Shown: one piece after another, positions 33,468 through 44,700 of the stretch
Layout of the letters: every line of letters starts with the position of its first letter
Numbering within the stretch: position 1 is the first letter of the stretch
DNA from: Ascarosepion bandense
Taxonomy: Eukaryota; Mollusca; Cephalopoda; Sepiida; Sepiidae
DNA length: 64,000 nucleotides
NCBI GenBank assembly: GCA_037127315.1
Contig: JBBBDQ010001942.1
Coordinates: 186,001-250,000 of the forward strand
Direction: 5' to 3'
Notes under the pieces: model-generated
What the model saw: the letters and a program-made list of their open reading frames with translations, nothing else
Databases searched by the model: none
What the model was told of the DNA's origin: nothing
Translations under genes and position numbers: made by a program

Positions 33468-34006
33468 ACTTGTGATGGTTAAGATTTTATGTAATTTTGC
33501 ATATGAACTTATGATTTTTTTCTATTGAGGACATAAATTATATAAAAATTGTTCAGTTGCTTTCTTTATCTGAGTGCTTTTGGTTATACTTTTAGCCATG
33601 TCCAAGGATGAATGTTATTTCATTTAAACACATATGGAGATCTACCAAACCCTATCCAGGACATACCTGTTGACAACACAAATATCACAGCATCGTTTAT
33701 AAAAAAAATGGTTAAAAATAATGGAGGCATTCTTAATAAAAATGAAAAGCTCAACATTCAATAGCCTCAACTACATATACATTAACAACACACTTACCGT
33801 GTTTGGTACATAACATATACCACTACTCTACATTATAGATAACACCACATACATTCTGTTACATGTAAATAGCATTCATCCTTGAAAATGGCTAAAAGTA
33901 TCGCCACAAGCACAATACAAATCATTTGAACAATTTTTATATAATTTATGTCTTCAAAAGAAAAAGATCATACAAAAAATTACATAAAAAAATTAACAAT
34001 CACACC
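33468..34006. mobile_element. Foldback element with about 140-bp inverted arms
   Basis: 33468-33615 and 33865-34006 are inverted copies with scattered differences. Left-arm GACATAAATTATATAAAAAT mirrors right-arm ATTTTTATATAATTTATGTC. Left-arm ACTTTTAGCCATG mirrors GGCTAAAAGT. The spacer is about 250 bp with no coding potential. Confidence 0.85.
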
Positions 34007-34063
34007 TTGTCTGTCATTTTTAATGAAGCCTGCATAAAAGAGATATTGCTTCCTAAATATATA

Positions 34064-34804
34064 TCTAAACTTATTTATAAATGGAACTTTGTCTCTGTGT
34101 GTGTGTGTGTGTCTGTGTGTGTGTCCGTTACTTATAAACTCTGAAACGGCTGAACCAATTTTCTTGAAAATTTACACAGTTGTACTATAAGCATCTGCGA
34201 GTGTTCTTAGCTAGGTTTTGTGTCAAGGCACTTCTGATAAATATCAAAAATTGATAATCAAAAAAATTGGGTTATAGAAGGAGTGGTCCGATTTTAATCA
34301 AATTTGATACACTCATAGACAAAGACATAAGAAATGATATTCAGAAGTTTCAAGGTTGCAGTTCTTACAATACTGCAGAAAATTGATAATATATATGTAT
34401 ATATATATATATATAAAAGGCAAGATGTTTGTGTGTGTGTCTGTTTATCTGCCTATATGTCTGTATTTTTTCAGCCCTTTTATTTTAGTTTTTGCTTTGG
34501 GTTTGGCTCTAAGTAGGTATAATTGTAGTTCTCAGTCTCAGCCATGATACCATTTAATCACAAGACTTATTTAGCCTTCAAAATTCAGTTTACGACGAAA
34601 AAACCTTATCTGATATCGATACCAGGAAATCAAAATTTAACTTACATCCATTCATTTTCCTTTTAGTCTACGGTTTCGCTTTAACTGGAAACAACTATTG
34701 CTTTTTAGTCTTTCATGCCAACATCCAAAGAGTCTGATCTCCAGGACCATGGATTAGTTTTAAAGCTTTCATTACACCCGAGCAACACCGGGCTATACTG
34801 CTAG
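34064..34804 (+). mobile_element. Helitron-like element, full-length reference copy
   Basis: Starts TCTAAACTTATTTATAAATG after A (34063). A GT tract and GGCTGAACCAATTTTCTTGA follow, then a middle (TA)n with GGCAAGATGTTTGTGTGTGT. The 3' hairpin ACCCGAGCAACACCGGGCT is 8 nt before CTAG (34801-34804), and T follows. Terminal TC, 3' hairpin, CTRR end and A/T target without duplication are the accepted signs of Helitrons. At 741 bp with no protein, it is non-autonomous. Confidence 0.88.
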
Positions 34805-34986
34805 TATACATATATATTGATATTTACACTCATGGAAAATCAAATCAAATTTCAGAATATGCTTCAGTTTTCTCTAGAATAACAACACAGTTGCTATTTC
34901 CATGGAAAATCTTTTGATGTATGCATCCAACACTAACTCTGACAGCTAAGTCCTGCCACACTGCATGTGCCAAATCTCATAAGAAA

Positions 34987-35291
34987 GTCAGTCAGTCAGT
35001 TAAGTGCCATGTATGATACACACTTTGGGCAATCATGTCCCGAAAGTGACATGACTGACTGGGCAGAAGATTATCCCCCAGTAGGTTGCCATTGCTTTCT
35101 GTGCTAGACTGGTTGCCAGCCAAGGCTATGGAACCCAATCTCTCCTATTATTTAACTCATAACTAGAGAGAAGAGACAGATTAATACCTTTCTCAAGGTT
35201 ATTTGTGTGCAAATGAATACAAGGAATTCAACTGGAATTCGAACTCGGTTTTCCGATTTGTCATTCCGAGCTGATATCCACTGCACCACAA
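34987..35291 (-). mobile_element. SINE-1 copy, full length
   Basis: Terminal AGTCAGTCAGTCAGTTAAGT, the body GGTTGCCAGCCAAGGCTATG, the B box complement GGAATTCGAACTCGG and the head complement GATATCCACTGCACCACA are all present. Confidence 0.92.
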
Positions 35292-36165
35292 AGCATATAA
35301 GAGTGAAGTGATTCAAAATCATACATAGAGCTGGTTCTGATAATCATTTAAAGATTTTGGAATCAGTCTCAATATCATTATAACTTTGCCGGCAGAAGGA
35401 TTTTGTAAAATCTCTGAATTTGTTGGGGGATATTTTATTTTATTTTAAAATACCTCGCTAATTATTTACACGTGAATTTCCCTCTCCTCGTTATAAGTAC
35501 ACATATATTTATATACATATTTATTTTATCATGTTTCTCTCTTTTTTGCTCTTCATTTTCATCATTATTGTTCTTTTTGTTTAATTTATTTTCTCATGAT
35601 TTTTCTCCTGATGAGATTTTGGACGAAAGGGCCTTTGAGACTAACAATAAATTCCTTATATTTAAAATAGAATAATCACTTTCTACCACCTTCTCTTGAA
35701 CTCAAATCACATAACACCTTCTTCATCACAATTTTAACAGTAAGTTACTATCTTGTGTGGCTCTTGAGCCTTGTAATGTATGAGATTTATTACAATGAAA
35801 ATCATTAAAAAATTGTGAATAATATTTCTTCCGCTGCATCTGTTGAAGCAGTACCGCAAGAATTGTAGATGAGCTATTTTAATGAGTCATGTATTGTCCC
35901 ATCATGTGCCATACATATTGTGACCAGGGAAATTGTTGAACATTTTAGTGGAGCATGCCATGCTGTGTGGGCATCATGTTAGCAAGCATTAATCTGCTGG
36001 AACGGCCAATCACCTTTTTGCTGCAGGAACATCAGCAGCAATGGTTGGAACCATTTCAAACTCGATTTTTATTTAATCTGTTGCAGTACATAATTCTTGT
36101 TCAGCTGTCCATGTCTAAAAATATCTCAGCTTGTTTATTTTAGAATTGCTCACTTGTTGTTCACC
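35292..36165. other. No gene seen apart from the hammerhead motif at 35.6 kb
   Basis: AT-rich DNA. The frames at 35472-35675 and 35955-36143 have simple composition and no motif. Confidence 0.45.
35604..35640 (+). ncRNA. Compact hammerhead ribozyme motif (candidate 3)
   Basis: Stem I TCTC (35604-35607) pairs with GAGA (35637-35640). CTGATGA lies at 35608-35614, and a short stem II starts G35615 and closes C35624. GAAA is at 35625-35628. Stem III AGG/CTT-type pairing (one G-U) has a 2-nt loop, then TTT as the cleavage triplet. All invariant core residues are present. Stem II has an A-A mismatch in its second pair and may be too weak. Confidence 0.5.
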
Positions 36166-36169
36166 CTGT

Positions 36170-36310
36170 TTCTACTGAACCTCAGTCTGCATTACTCAGA
36201 TATCTTACTGAGTATCAATCTGCATTACTCATATATTCTACTGAACCTCAGTCTGCATTACTCAAGTATCCTACTGAACCCCAGATATTCTAATGAGCCT
36301 CAGTCTCTAT
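36170..36310. repeat. Short minisatellite, about 33-bp unit, 4 copies
   Basis: CTACTGAACCTCAGTCTGCA with TTACTCAGATATC recurs at spacings of 31-36 bp with substitutions. Confidence 0.7.
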
Positions 36311-36568
36311 TAGTTCAGGCATTAAACTCACAAATACTCGACTACCAAATTGACAAACCAACAGTTTAATCTACTAGGCTACTGCAATATGGGACAATCC
36401 TGAACCTCAGGATAATCTATTGTTCAGTTCAAACTTCACCCTGGTCTTTTAAACAGGAGTAGAGGTTTACCCCTTGTTTCTTATTTAGGATATTTAGAAT
36501 GGTTCTTTTGTTATTATTACTTTGCAAAGTTTTACAAGGCAGCCAGGAAGCCTTTGCTTTGGCCAGCC

Positions 36569-38052
36569 AATAAGAAGAAGAAACTAGCATGGAGAAGAGA
36601 TCACAAAAACTGGGCACCAGAACAGTTCATTTGATACACATATCATTGTGCAGTATTAAAAAAGAACCATTTTATTTTCATTTAGAATTATCCATTTGGC
36701 AATAAATACTAAAAATAGTACGAAATACATAATTTTTTTTTAAAAACCTGTGGTGGCCTAACAATTATGGCCGGTAGTGTAAGTCCGAATGGTACTGTTA
36801 CGCTGCTTATTGTCTGAATTGTAGCTGACTTTAACTGTGTACTATCTGTCCTTCTGTAAATGACCCAGGTAATTATATATAGTAAGAGGAAGAGTCCATT
36901 CCTCATAGAGGGACACCATAACAGGTTTCTTTTCACATATCAGTCAGTTAAGTGCCATACATGATACACGCTTGGGCGATCATGTCTCAAAGGAGACATG
37001 ACTGATTGGGCAGAAGATTATCCTGCAGTAGGTTGCCATTGCTTTCTGTGGTAGACTAGTTGCCGACCAAGGCTATAGAACCCAATCTGTCCTGTTACTT
37101 AACCCATAACTGAAAGGAATAGATGGATTAATACCTTTCCCAAGGGTATTTGTGCATAAGTGAATACAATGAATTTGGCTGGAATTCGAACTCGGCTCCC
37201 CGATTTCTCGTTCTGAGCTGATATCCAATGCACCACAACATTTCAACTGAATAATTCTAACATCTCCACCTAAACACTGAAATTTTTATTTATTATTTTT
37301 GTTTGTCAATAGGAGTTTATAGTGTCCATTATTTTTTTACCAATTCTTAAGTACAAATAAAAATGTATAAATTCATTTTCATATGTTTAGATTTTACTAC
37401 AAATCTAATCATTGTTTTTTAAAACAATAAAAATTGCTGAGGAGTAAAGGTAGTTATAAAAGTGGTGTCATGTGAAAAAACTGTTCTTTTGACACTCCAT
37501 CTTATTGCTTGTATGTTTATCCAAGTTTGCAGGTAATTGTAGCCTTTTAGTTTTTCAAGAACCAAGCAAAGTCTAACACTGTCATAATACACTGAGTTTC
37601 ATCCGTTCTATGGATTTTATATAGATAGGGAAAGAGGAAATATTAAAAGCATATATATGAAGAAAGCAGATGCCAACATTTCCATAATACACTTACTGTG
37701 CCAACAGTTACAGCAAATATAATATTCATTAAAAAGCTGATCATTATATATTAATTCACATTCAGCTTAAAAATATATTAACTTTAGTCAAATATCCTAA
37801 GTGTACAATTGGCATGTTTTGACGACTGAAATGGTGTAATTTAGAATAAGCCATCACTTTTTTAAAATTGGTTTTGGTACAAGAAGATGAAAGTCATTCA
37901 CAAGGAAATGAATGAATAACAATTGGGTGTTTAAATGAAGATATTTTTGATTTTTGTGATAATAAATCTTGGCACTAAGCCTGTGTTTTACATTGAATGT
38001 CTAATAGGATGCTTCTGGTCAGGAAATAATTGAAGCATTATTGATAATACTT
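36569..38052. repeat. Segmental duplication, copy 2 (partner 30406-31892)
   Basis: Direct repeat of 30406-31892, starting AAGAAGAAACTAGCATGG and ending at GATAATACTT. The two copies part there: copy 1 runs into (AT)n, copy 2 into unique sequence. Confidence 0.95.
36941..37239 (-). mobile_element. SINE-1 copy, full length
   Basis: Duplicate of the SINE at 30781-31078 carried along by the segmental duplication; flanking bases match on both sides. Confidence 0.92.
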
Positions 38053-38284
38053 TCATATCATGCTTTACTAGGTTTCATGAATAATAAAATAAATCATAAT
38101 ATTAATAAGAATAAAAAAAAATTGTCCATTTAATAATTTAGATGAAACAGGAAAAAGAACATTTTCTCCACCATTGTTAAAATGCTTAAAACTTTTCTTT
38201 GTATATTGTGGTTTATCTGATATTTTGGGTGATTTGCTTTTCAGAAACATCAAGTGTCCATGTGATTCCAGACTGCAACAATCA

Positions 38285-38573
38285 TGCTGAAATTTAATAT
38301 CATCTGTAATTTTTAATTTTTACTATTAAAATCTATTACAGAAATTAAAAAATTACCATTAAACTCTACTGCCGGAATTTTTATTGTAAAAATGTATTTT
38401 CATATTTTCATAGTGTTTTAACTCTGTTTTTTGGATTAACTATTTGCCCATGGATGGCGGTTCTAACAGGTACCACCACTCCAGGTCAGGGTGGACCTGG
38501 GAATAACAGAAATTAAGAAGTGGTTCCATGCCTTTCAAAACCTCCTAAACAGAGACATTGCTGATAAATGCAT
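38285..38573 (-). mobile_element. R3 element inserted with a CAATCA target duplication
   Basis: The insert runs from TGCTGAAATTTAATATCATC to GACATTGCTGATAAATGCAT. It holds the R3 body in inverse orientation (GGTACCACCACTCCAGGTCA, GGGTGGACCTGGGAATAACA). CAATCA flanks it at 38279-38284 and 38574-38579. The uninterrupted sequence GCAACAATCAAGCAAGGAGC exists at 52245-52264 and shows the pre-insertion state. Confidence 0.82.
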
Positions 38574-38884
38574 CAATCAAGCAAAGAGCTTTACAAAGGA
38601 AAGGAAAACTGCACCATCTTGAATGAACTCAACTTACAAACCCACTTGGTAGATTGAGATAAGCTGCCACCATCATCTTCCTCACTTTGTCAGTCATCTG
38701 AACATTTTGGTATCATCTAGAATCATCCCAGTACTTGGTATATTTATCAGTATGAAAACAAACAAATTCGGAAGATTTATTAACAAACAATTTATGTAAT
38801 TAGTATATTTTTGGAGATGAATGGTCTTATTTTTCTCACTGATTACAATTGATCAAGGATGAAGAATGAATCATATGAAATATT
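38574..38884. repeat. Left flank of the 84-bp array, duplicated at 51240-51588 and partly at 52253-52440
   Basis: AAGAGCTTTACAAAGGAAAG, CACCATCTTGAATGAACTCA and CACTTGGTAGATTGAGATAA recur in the same order before the second array, and again after it. The reading frames are closed and no protein is suggested. Confidence 0.9.
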
Positions 38885-41800
38885 TTAACAGCAAAGTACT
38901 AAGAAGAGATCTGAGTGTCCAAACAATATTAGATCTGTTAATGACTTTTCTCAAAATAATAATGTTATCAAAAATAAATATAGAAAGAAGAGATTTAACT
39001 GTCCAAACAGTATTGGTTCTGTTAATGACCTTTCTCAAAATTATAATGTTTCCAACAGTAAATATATAGAGAAGAGATTTGAGTGTCCAAACAATATTGG
39101 ATCCGTTAATGATTTTTCTCAAAATTATAATGTTTCCAACAGTAAATATATAGAGAAGAGATTTGAGTGTCCAAACAATATTGGACCCGTTAATGACTTT
39201 TCTCAAAATTATAATGTTTCCAACAGTAAATATATAGAGAAGTGATTTGAGTGTCCAAACAATATTGGACCCGTTAATGACTTTTCTCAAAATGATATTG
39301 TTACCAACAGTAAATATAAGGGAAAAGATTTGAGTGTCCAAACAATATTTGATCTGTTATGACTTTTCTCAAAAATTATAATGTTAACAACAGTAAATAT
39401 ATAGAGAAGAGATTTGAGTGTCCAAACAATATTGGATCTATTAATGACTATTGTCAAAATTATAATGTTTCCAACAGTAAATATATAGAGAAGAGATTTG
39501 AGTGTCCAAACAATATTGGATCTGTTATGACTTTTCTCAAAATTATAATGTTAACAACAGTAAATATATAGAGAAGAGATTTGAGTGTCCAAACAATATT
39601 AGATCTGTTAATGACTTTTCTCAAAATAATAATGTTATCAAAAATAAATATAGAAAGAAGAGATTTAACTGTCCAAACAGTATTGGTTCTGTTAATGACC
39701 TTTCTCAAAATTATAATGTTTCCAACAGTAAATATATAGAGAAGAGATTTGAGTGTCCAAACAATATTGGATCCGTTAATGATTTTTCTCAAAATTATAA
39801 TGTTTCCAACAGTAAATATATCGAGAAGAGATTTGAGTGTCCAAACAATATTGGACCCGTTAATGACTTTTCTCAAAATTATAATGTTTCCAACAGTAAA
39901 TATATAGAGAAGTGATTTGAGTGTCCAAACAATATTGGACCCGTTAATGACTTTTCTCAAAATGATATTGTTACCAACAGTAAATATAAGGGAAAAGATT
40001 TGAGTGTCCAAACAATATTGGATCTGTTATGACTTTTCTCAAAAATTATAATGTTAACAACAGTAAATATATAGAGAAGAGATTTGAGTGTCCAAACAAT
40101 ATTGGATCTATTAATGACTATTGTCAAAATTATAATGTTTCCAACAGTAAATATATAGAGAAGAGATTTGAGTGTCCAAACAATATTGGATCTGTTATGA
40201 CTTTTCTCAAAATTATAATGTTAACAACAGTAAATATATAGAGAAGAGATTTGAGTGTCCAAACAATATTGGATCTGTTAATGACTATTGTCAAAATTAT
40301 AATGTTAACAACAGTAAATATATAGAGAAGAGATTTGAGTGTCCAAACAATATTGGATCTATTAATGACTATTGTCAAAATTATAATGTTAACAACAGTA
40401 AATATATAGAGAAGAGATTTGAGTGTCCAAACAATATTGGATCTGTTATGACTTTTCTCAAAATTATAATGTTAACAACAGTAAATATATAGAGAAGAGA
40501 TTTGAGTGTCCAAACAATATTGGATCTATTAATGACTATTGTCAAAATTATAATGTTAACAACAGTAAATATATAGAGAAGAGATTTGAGTGTCCAAACA
40601 ATATTGGATCTGTTAATGACTATTGTCAAAATTATAATGTTAACAACAGTAAATATATAGAGAGGAGATTTGAGTGTCCAAACAATATTGGATCTATTAA
40701 TGACTATTGTGAAAATTATAATGTTAACAACAGTAAATATATAGAGAAGAGATTTGAGTGTCCAAACAATATTGGATCTGTTAATGACTATTGTCAAAAT
40801 TATAATGTTAACAACAGTAAATATATAGAGAAGAGATTTGAGTGTCCAAACAATATTGGATCTATTAATGACTATTGTCAAAATTATAATGTTAACAACA
40901 GTAAATATATAGAGAAGAGATTTGAGTGTCCAAACAATATTGGATCCGTTAATGATTTTTCTCAAAATTATAATGTTTCCAACAGTAAATATATAGAGAA
41001 GTGATTTGAGTGTCCAAACAATATTGGACCCGTTAATGACTTTTCTCAAAATTATAATGTTTCCAACAGTAAATATATAGAGAAGAGATTTGAGTGTCCA
41101 AACAATATTGGACCCGTTAATGACTTTTCTCAAAATGATAATGTTACCAACAGTAAATATAAGGGAAAAGATTTGAGTGTCCAAACAATATTGGATCTGT
41201 TATGACTTTTCTCAAAAATTATAATGTTAACAACAGTAAATATATAGAGAAGAGATTTGAGTGTCCAAACAATATTGGATCTATTAATGACTATTGTCAA
41301 AATTATAATGTTAACAACAGTAAATATATAGAGAAGAGATTTGAGTGTCCAAACAATATTGGATCTATTAATGACTTTTCTCAAAATGATAATGTTACCA
41401 ACAGTAAATATAAGGGAAAAGATTTGAGTGTCCAAACAATATTGGATCTGTTATGACTTTTCTCAAAAATTATAATGTTAACAACAGTAAATATATAGAG
41501 AAGAGATTTGAGTGTCCAAACAATATTGGATCTATTAATGACTTTTCTCAAAATTATAATGTTAACAACAGTAAATATATAGAGAAGAGATTTGAGTGTC
41601 CAAACAATATTGGATCTATTAATGACTATTGTCAAAATTATAATGTTAACAACAGTAAATATATAGAGAAGAGATTTGAGTGTCCAAACAATATTGGATC
41701 TGTTAATGACTATTGTCAAAATTATAATGTTAACAACAGTAAATATATAGAGAAGAGATTTGAGTGTCCAAACAATATTGGATCTATTAATGACTATTGT

Positions 41801-42118
41801 CAAAATTATAATGTTAACAACAGTAAATATATAGAGAAGAGATTTGAGTGTCCAAACAATATTGGAATCTGATGACTTTTCTCAAAATTATAATGGTTAA
41901 CTAACAGTATATATTAGAAGAGATTTAGTGTCCAAACAATATTGGATTTCATTAATGACTATTGTCAAAATTATAATGTTAACAACAGTAAATATATAGA
42001 GAAGAGATTTGAGTGTCCAAACAATGTTGGATCTATTAATGACTATTGTCAAAATTATAATGTTAACAACAGTAAATATATAGAGAAGATATTTGAGTGT
42101 CCAAACAGTATTAAATGC
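38885..42118 (+). repeat. 84-bp satellite array, about 38 units, zinc-finger-like translation
   Basis: The unit is AAGAGATTTGAGTGTCCAAA, CAATATTGGATCTATTAATG, ACTATTGTCAAAATTATAAT, GTTAACAACAGTAAATATAT, AGAG. In frame it reads 28 residues: KRFECPNNIGSINDYCQNYN then VNNSKYIE. Older variants have DFSQN in place of DYCQN. The length, EKRFEC and FSQN recall C2H2 zinc fingers with EKPFxC linkers, but the second Cys and both His are absent. Frames of up to 193 codons exist but are repeatedly broken by one-base indels (GTTATGAC) and by GAGAAGTGA. The minus strand is also open (up to 267 codons), as expected from a stop-free unit. Confidence 0.93.
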
Positions 42119-42836
42119 GTGTCACCCCTGAAATAGTAATATTGGTAGTGAGGGGGATGTGCTGTAAAACAGAAAACACCAAATGAACGAGAGCTGTCTT
42201 CCAGTAACCAAAATATTGTTATGCTGTAAAAGCTTTGAAATGTTCATGTACAGAAAATTAATTTAGAAATAAAATCTTTTTGTAAGTGTACAAAAGATAT
42301 CAGATTACTAATGGAAAATTACTGGAACAATAATAATTTGAAACTTTTAAAGAGAAATGGGTTTGACATTATAAGAATCGAAGTTGAAATTAACCATGTT
42401 TTGATTTAGAACATTTTTTAAACAAGAATCTCTAGTTTACAAAAGAACGACAGAGCAAGGTGATAAAACAATAGCATTTTGTTGTGAATCTTGAAACCAA
42501 GCGATGAAAAAGTAAATTGTTTGTTCTTGGAAGAGTGAGGTTGTACTTTGGTAGTATGTTAGTACGTTCATGCTAGAAAGACAGATACATCACAAGTGGA
42601 ATATGTGAGGCCGGTTCTCTTAATAAAAGAGGTAAGCAAAACGAAAACCAGGGAAATTGAAGTTGGGGTTTGACTGTCTTTGAATGCAGTTGAGCTGAGG
42701 TGAGAGATGTCAGAGATTGAAATGAAACACCCACTGTGTGTTGCTGATGCTGAGGGCGAAGAAGCAAAATACCGCCGATAACATCTAAGTACTGCTACTT
42801 TTACTACTACTAATACTATTACTACTGTTACTACTA
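42119..42836. other. No gene seen; short (ACT)n at the right end
   Basis: Mixed-composition DNA with no recognisable frame. A (TACTAC)n-like stretch at 42788-42838 abuts the LINE-A copy. Confidence 0.5.
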
Positions 42837-43687
42837 TTGAGAACAGGAATGTCAAAGGTTCTAGTAGTTGTGCTAAAAACAGACAAAAAACCTCCTATTA
42901 GCATGGACCAGGCTTGCCTCCCAGAGAGTAAAACACTACGCCTCCTTGGTCTCACACTTTCAGCGGACCTCAAGTGGAATGACTATATTGAATCCATTGC
43001 TAAATCTGCTGCTATGAAAGTCTGTTCTCTGTGCAGGGCCCGGAGGTTTTTTCCGTCTGAATCTATCCTGCACATTTATAAATCTACCATCCGCCTGTGC
43101 ATTGAATACTGTTGCCATATCTGGTCGGGTGCCCCTGCTATTCTTCTTGGGCTTCTAGACAAGGTACAGCGGAGGGTCTGTAATGTGATCGATACTGACT
43201 TAGCAGACCGCCTGCAGACTCTCTCTCACTGGCACGACGTGGCGTCCCTGTGTCTCTTCTATAAATACTTTCACAGCTTCTGCTCCGATGAACTTAGATC
43301 ACTGGTGCCCCCTAGGTTCGAATTTACATGAGAAACTAGATTAACAACTAGAGCCCACCCTTTTACAGTGAAACCGATAAAATGCAACTGCAACTTCTAC
43401 GACAACAGTTTCTTTTCTCACACTTTCCGACTGTGGAATTCTCTTCCACATGACTGCTTCCCCGACGGCTACAATCTCCAGGAGTTTAAATGTAAGGTCA
43501 ATAGACACCTCCTAACAAACTAACTTCCATTCTTTCAAACACTCTTCCCACCCACCCAACTATCACCCCTCTTCTGACATTTCCTATATCTAACCACTCT
43601 TCCTATTTACCTCCACCTATGTAGCCCCAAGCTCAATAGTAGCAGTGGAATGCCTTGCTTGGGGTGAAATGATTAAAAAAAGGGGGG
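42837..43687 (+). mobile_element. LINE-A copy, RT thumb to poly-A, one in-frame stop
   Basis: The frame 42837-43331 reads SMDQACLPESKTLRLLGLTL, DLKWNDYIESIAKSA, IYKSTIRLCIEYCCHIWSG, DTDLADRLQTLSHWHDVASL and SDELRSLVPPRFEFT. It meets TGA (43329-43331), where other copies have a sense codon. In the same frame it continues ETRLTTRAHPFTVKPIK and FKCKVNRHLLTN to TAA at 43521. The family 3' UTR with TTGGGGTGAAATGATT and an A-run follow. Catalytic RT motifs lie upstream of the truncation point. Confidence 0.93.
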
Positions 43688-43689
43688 GT

Positions 43690-44080
43690 TCATGAAAGCC
43701 ACGTCTCTCCTTTACCAAAATTATTTAAAGTATTTGTGTTTTATTTGGTTATTATTCATATACAAGAGGCATTCGACTTTGTGCAACAAGAATTTTTTTT
43801 TTGTGTTTGTTTTTGATATATATAAAAAAAAAACTTTTGTCCTTCCAAAAGTGCATCAACTTGGTTATATTTATTTTTCTGTTAACCTGATTCTCACCCG
43901 ACTAACACACAGGTGGACCAATGGTTTCTACGATTTGATGATTGCTCTCCAGGATCAAAACAATCACAACGTCGCTGGAGGTTGGCATCGAACTGACATT
44001 GGAAACTAGAGACTTGTGTCTAACCTGTAAGATTGGATAATACCAGACCAACAATTGGTCTTGTGGAGTGCCTGAGTTAC
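43690..44080. other. No gene seen
   Basis: Low-complexity T-rich sequence and a frame (43692-44009) with no recognisable motif. ACCTGTAAGATTGGATAATA lies just before the divergent 84-bp units. Confidence 0.4.
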
Positions 44081-44081
44081 A

Positions 44082-44440
44082 AATATGTTTATGACTCTTC
44101 TCAAAATTATCATGTTAACAACAGTAAAAATACAAAGAAGAGATTTAAGTGTCTAAACAATATTCGATATGTTAAAGACTCTTCTCAAAAGTATATCCTT
44201 AATGACAGTAAATTTGCAAAGATATTTGTATCTCAATGACTCTTCTCACAGAGAGCCAAAGATTGAATTGATCAAAACATGAGCAAATATGTTAAGATTT
44301 GAATGTTTGTAGAAGATTTGGTTGTGTTAATGACTCATTTAAAAGTGGATAAACTGAAAAGCATTAATAACAGGAAACAGGAAAAAATTTGTATATCCAA
44401 ATGAAACTTGGTACATTAATGACTCTTATAAAAATTATAG
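44082..44440 (+). repeat. Diverged outlying units of the 84-bp satellite
   Basis: ATGACTCTTCTCAAAATTAT, CATGTTAACAACAG, AAGAGATTTAAGTGTCTAAA and later GATTTGAATGTTTGTAGAAG and TTAATGACTC appear at roughly 84-bp spacing with many changes. They look like an older edge of the array, separated from it by the LINE-A insertion and unique DNA. Confidence 0.75.
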
Positions 44441-44629
44441 AGAGAAGATTATTAAATATTGGAGAATGTTATCTGATAATTAAACAGACTGAATCTGAAT
44501 TATTTTCATTAAGAATTTTAACAAGTCTTTCATAAATAGGACCTTTTAATACAATATCAGAGTTTAAAAGATTTGGGTAAAATGGTTTAAGGTGAAAAAT
44601 TAGCTGTTTCAGGAACTGTTGGCTTAATA

Positions 44630-44653
44630 TCTAAACTTATTTATAAATGGAAC

Positions 44654-44700
<47 letters not shown>

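Noticed and set aside
40381..41184. 267-codon minus-strand frame as a membrane protein (hydrophobic IFTVVNIIILTIVINRSNIV)
   Set aside because: Hydrophobicity follows from AT-rich composition of the satellite complement; the phase is set by the 84-bp unit only.
38885..42118. CRISPR-like array
   Set aside because: Units are contiguous with no variable spacers, in a eukaryotic repeat setting.
38885..42136. A working zinc-finger gene in the 84-bp array
   Set aside because: Second Cys and both His ligands are absent from every unit, frames are broken by indels and TGA, and both strands are equally open.
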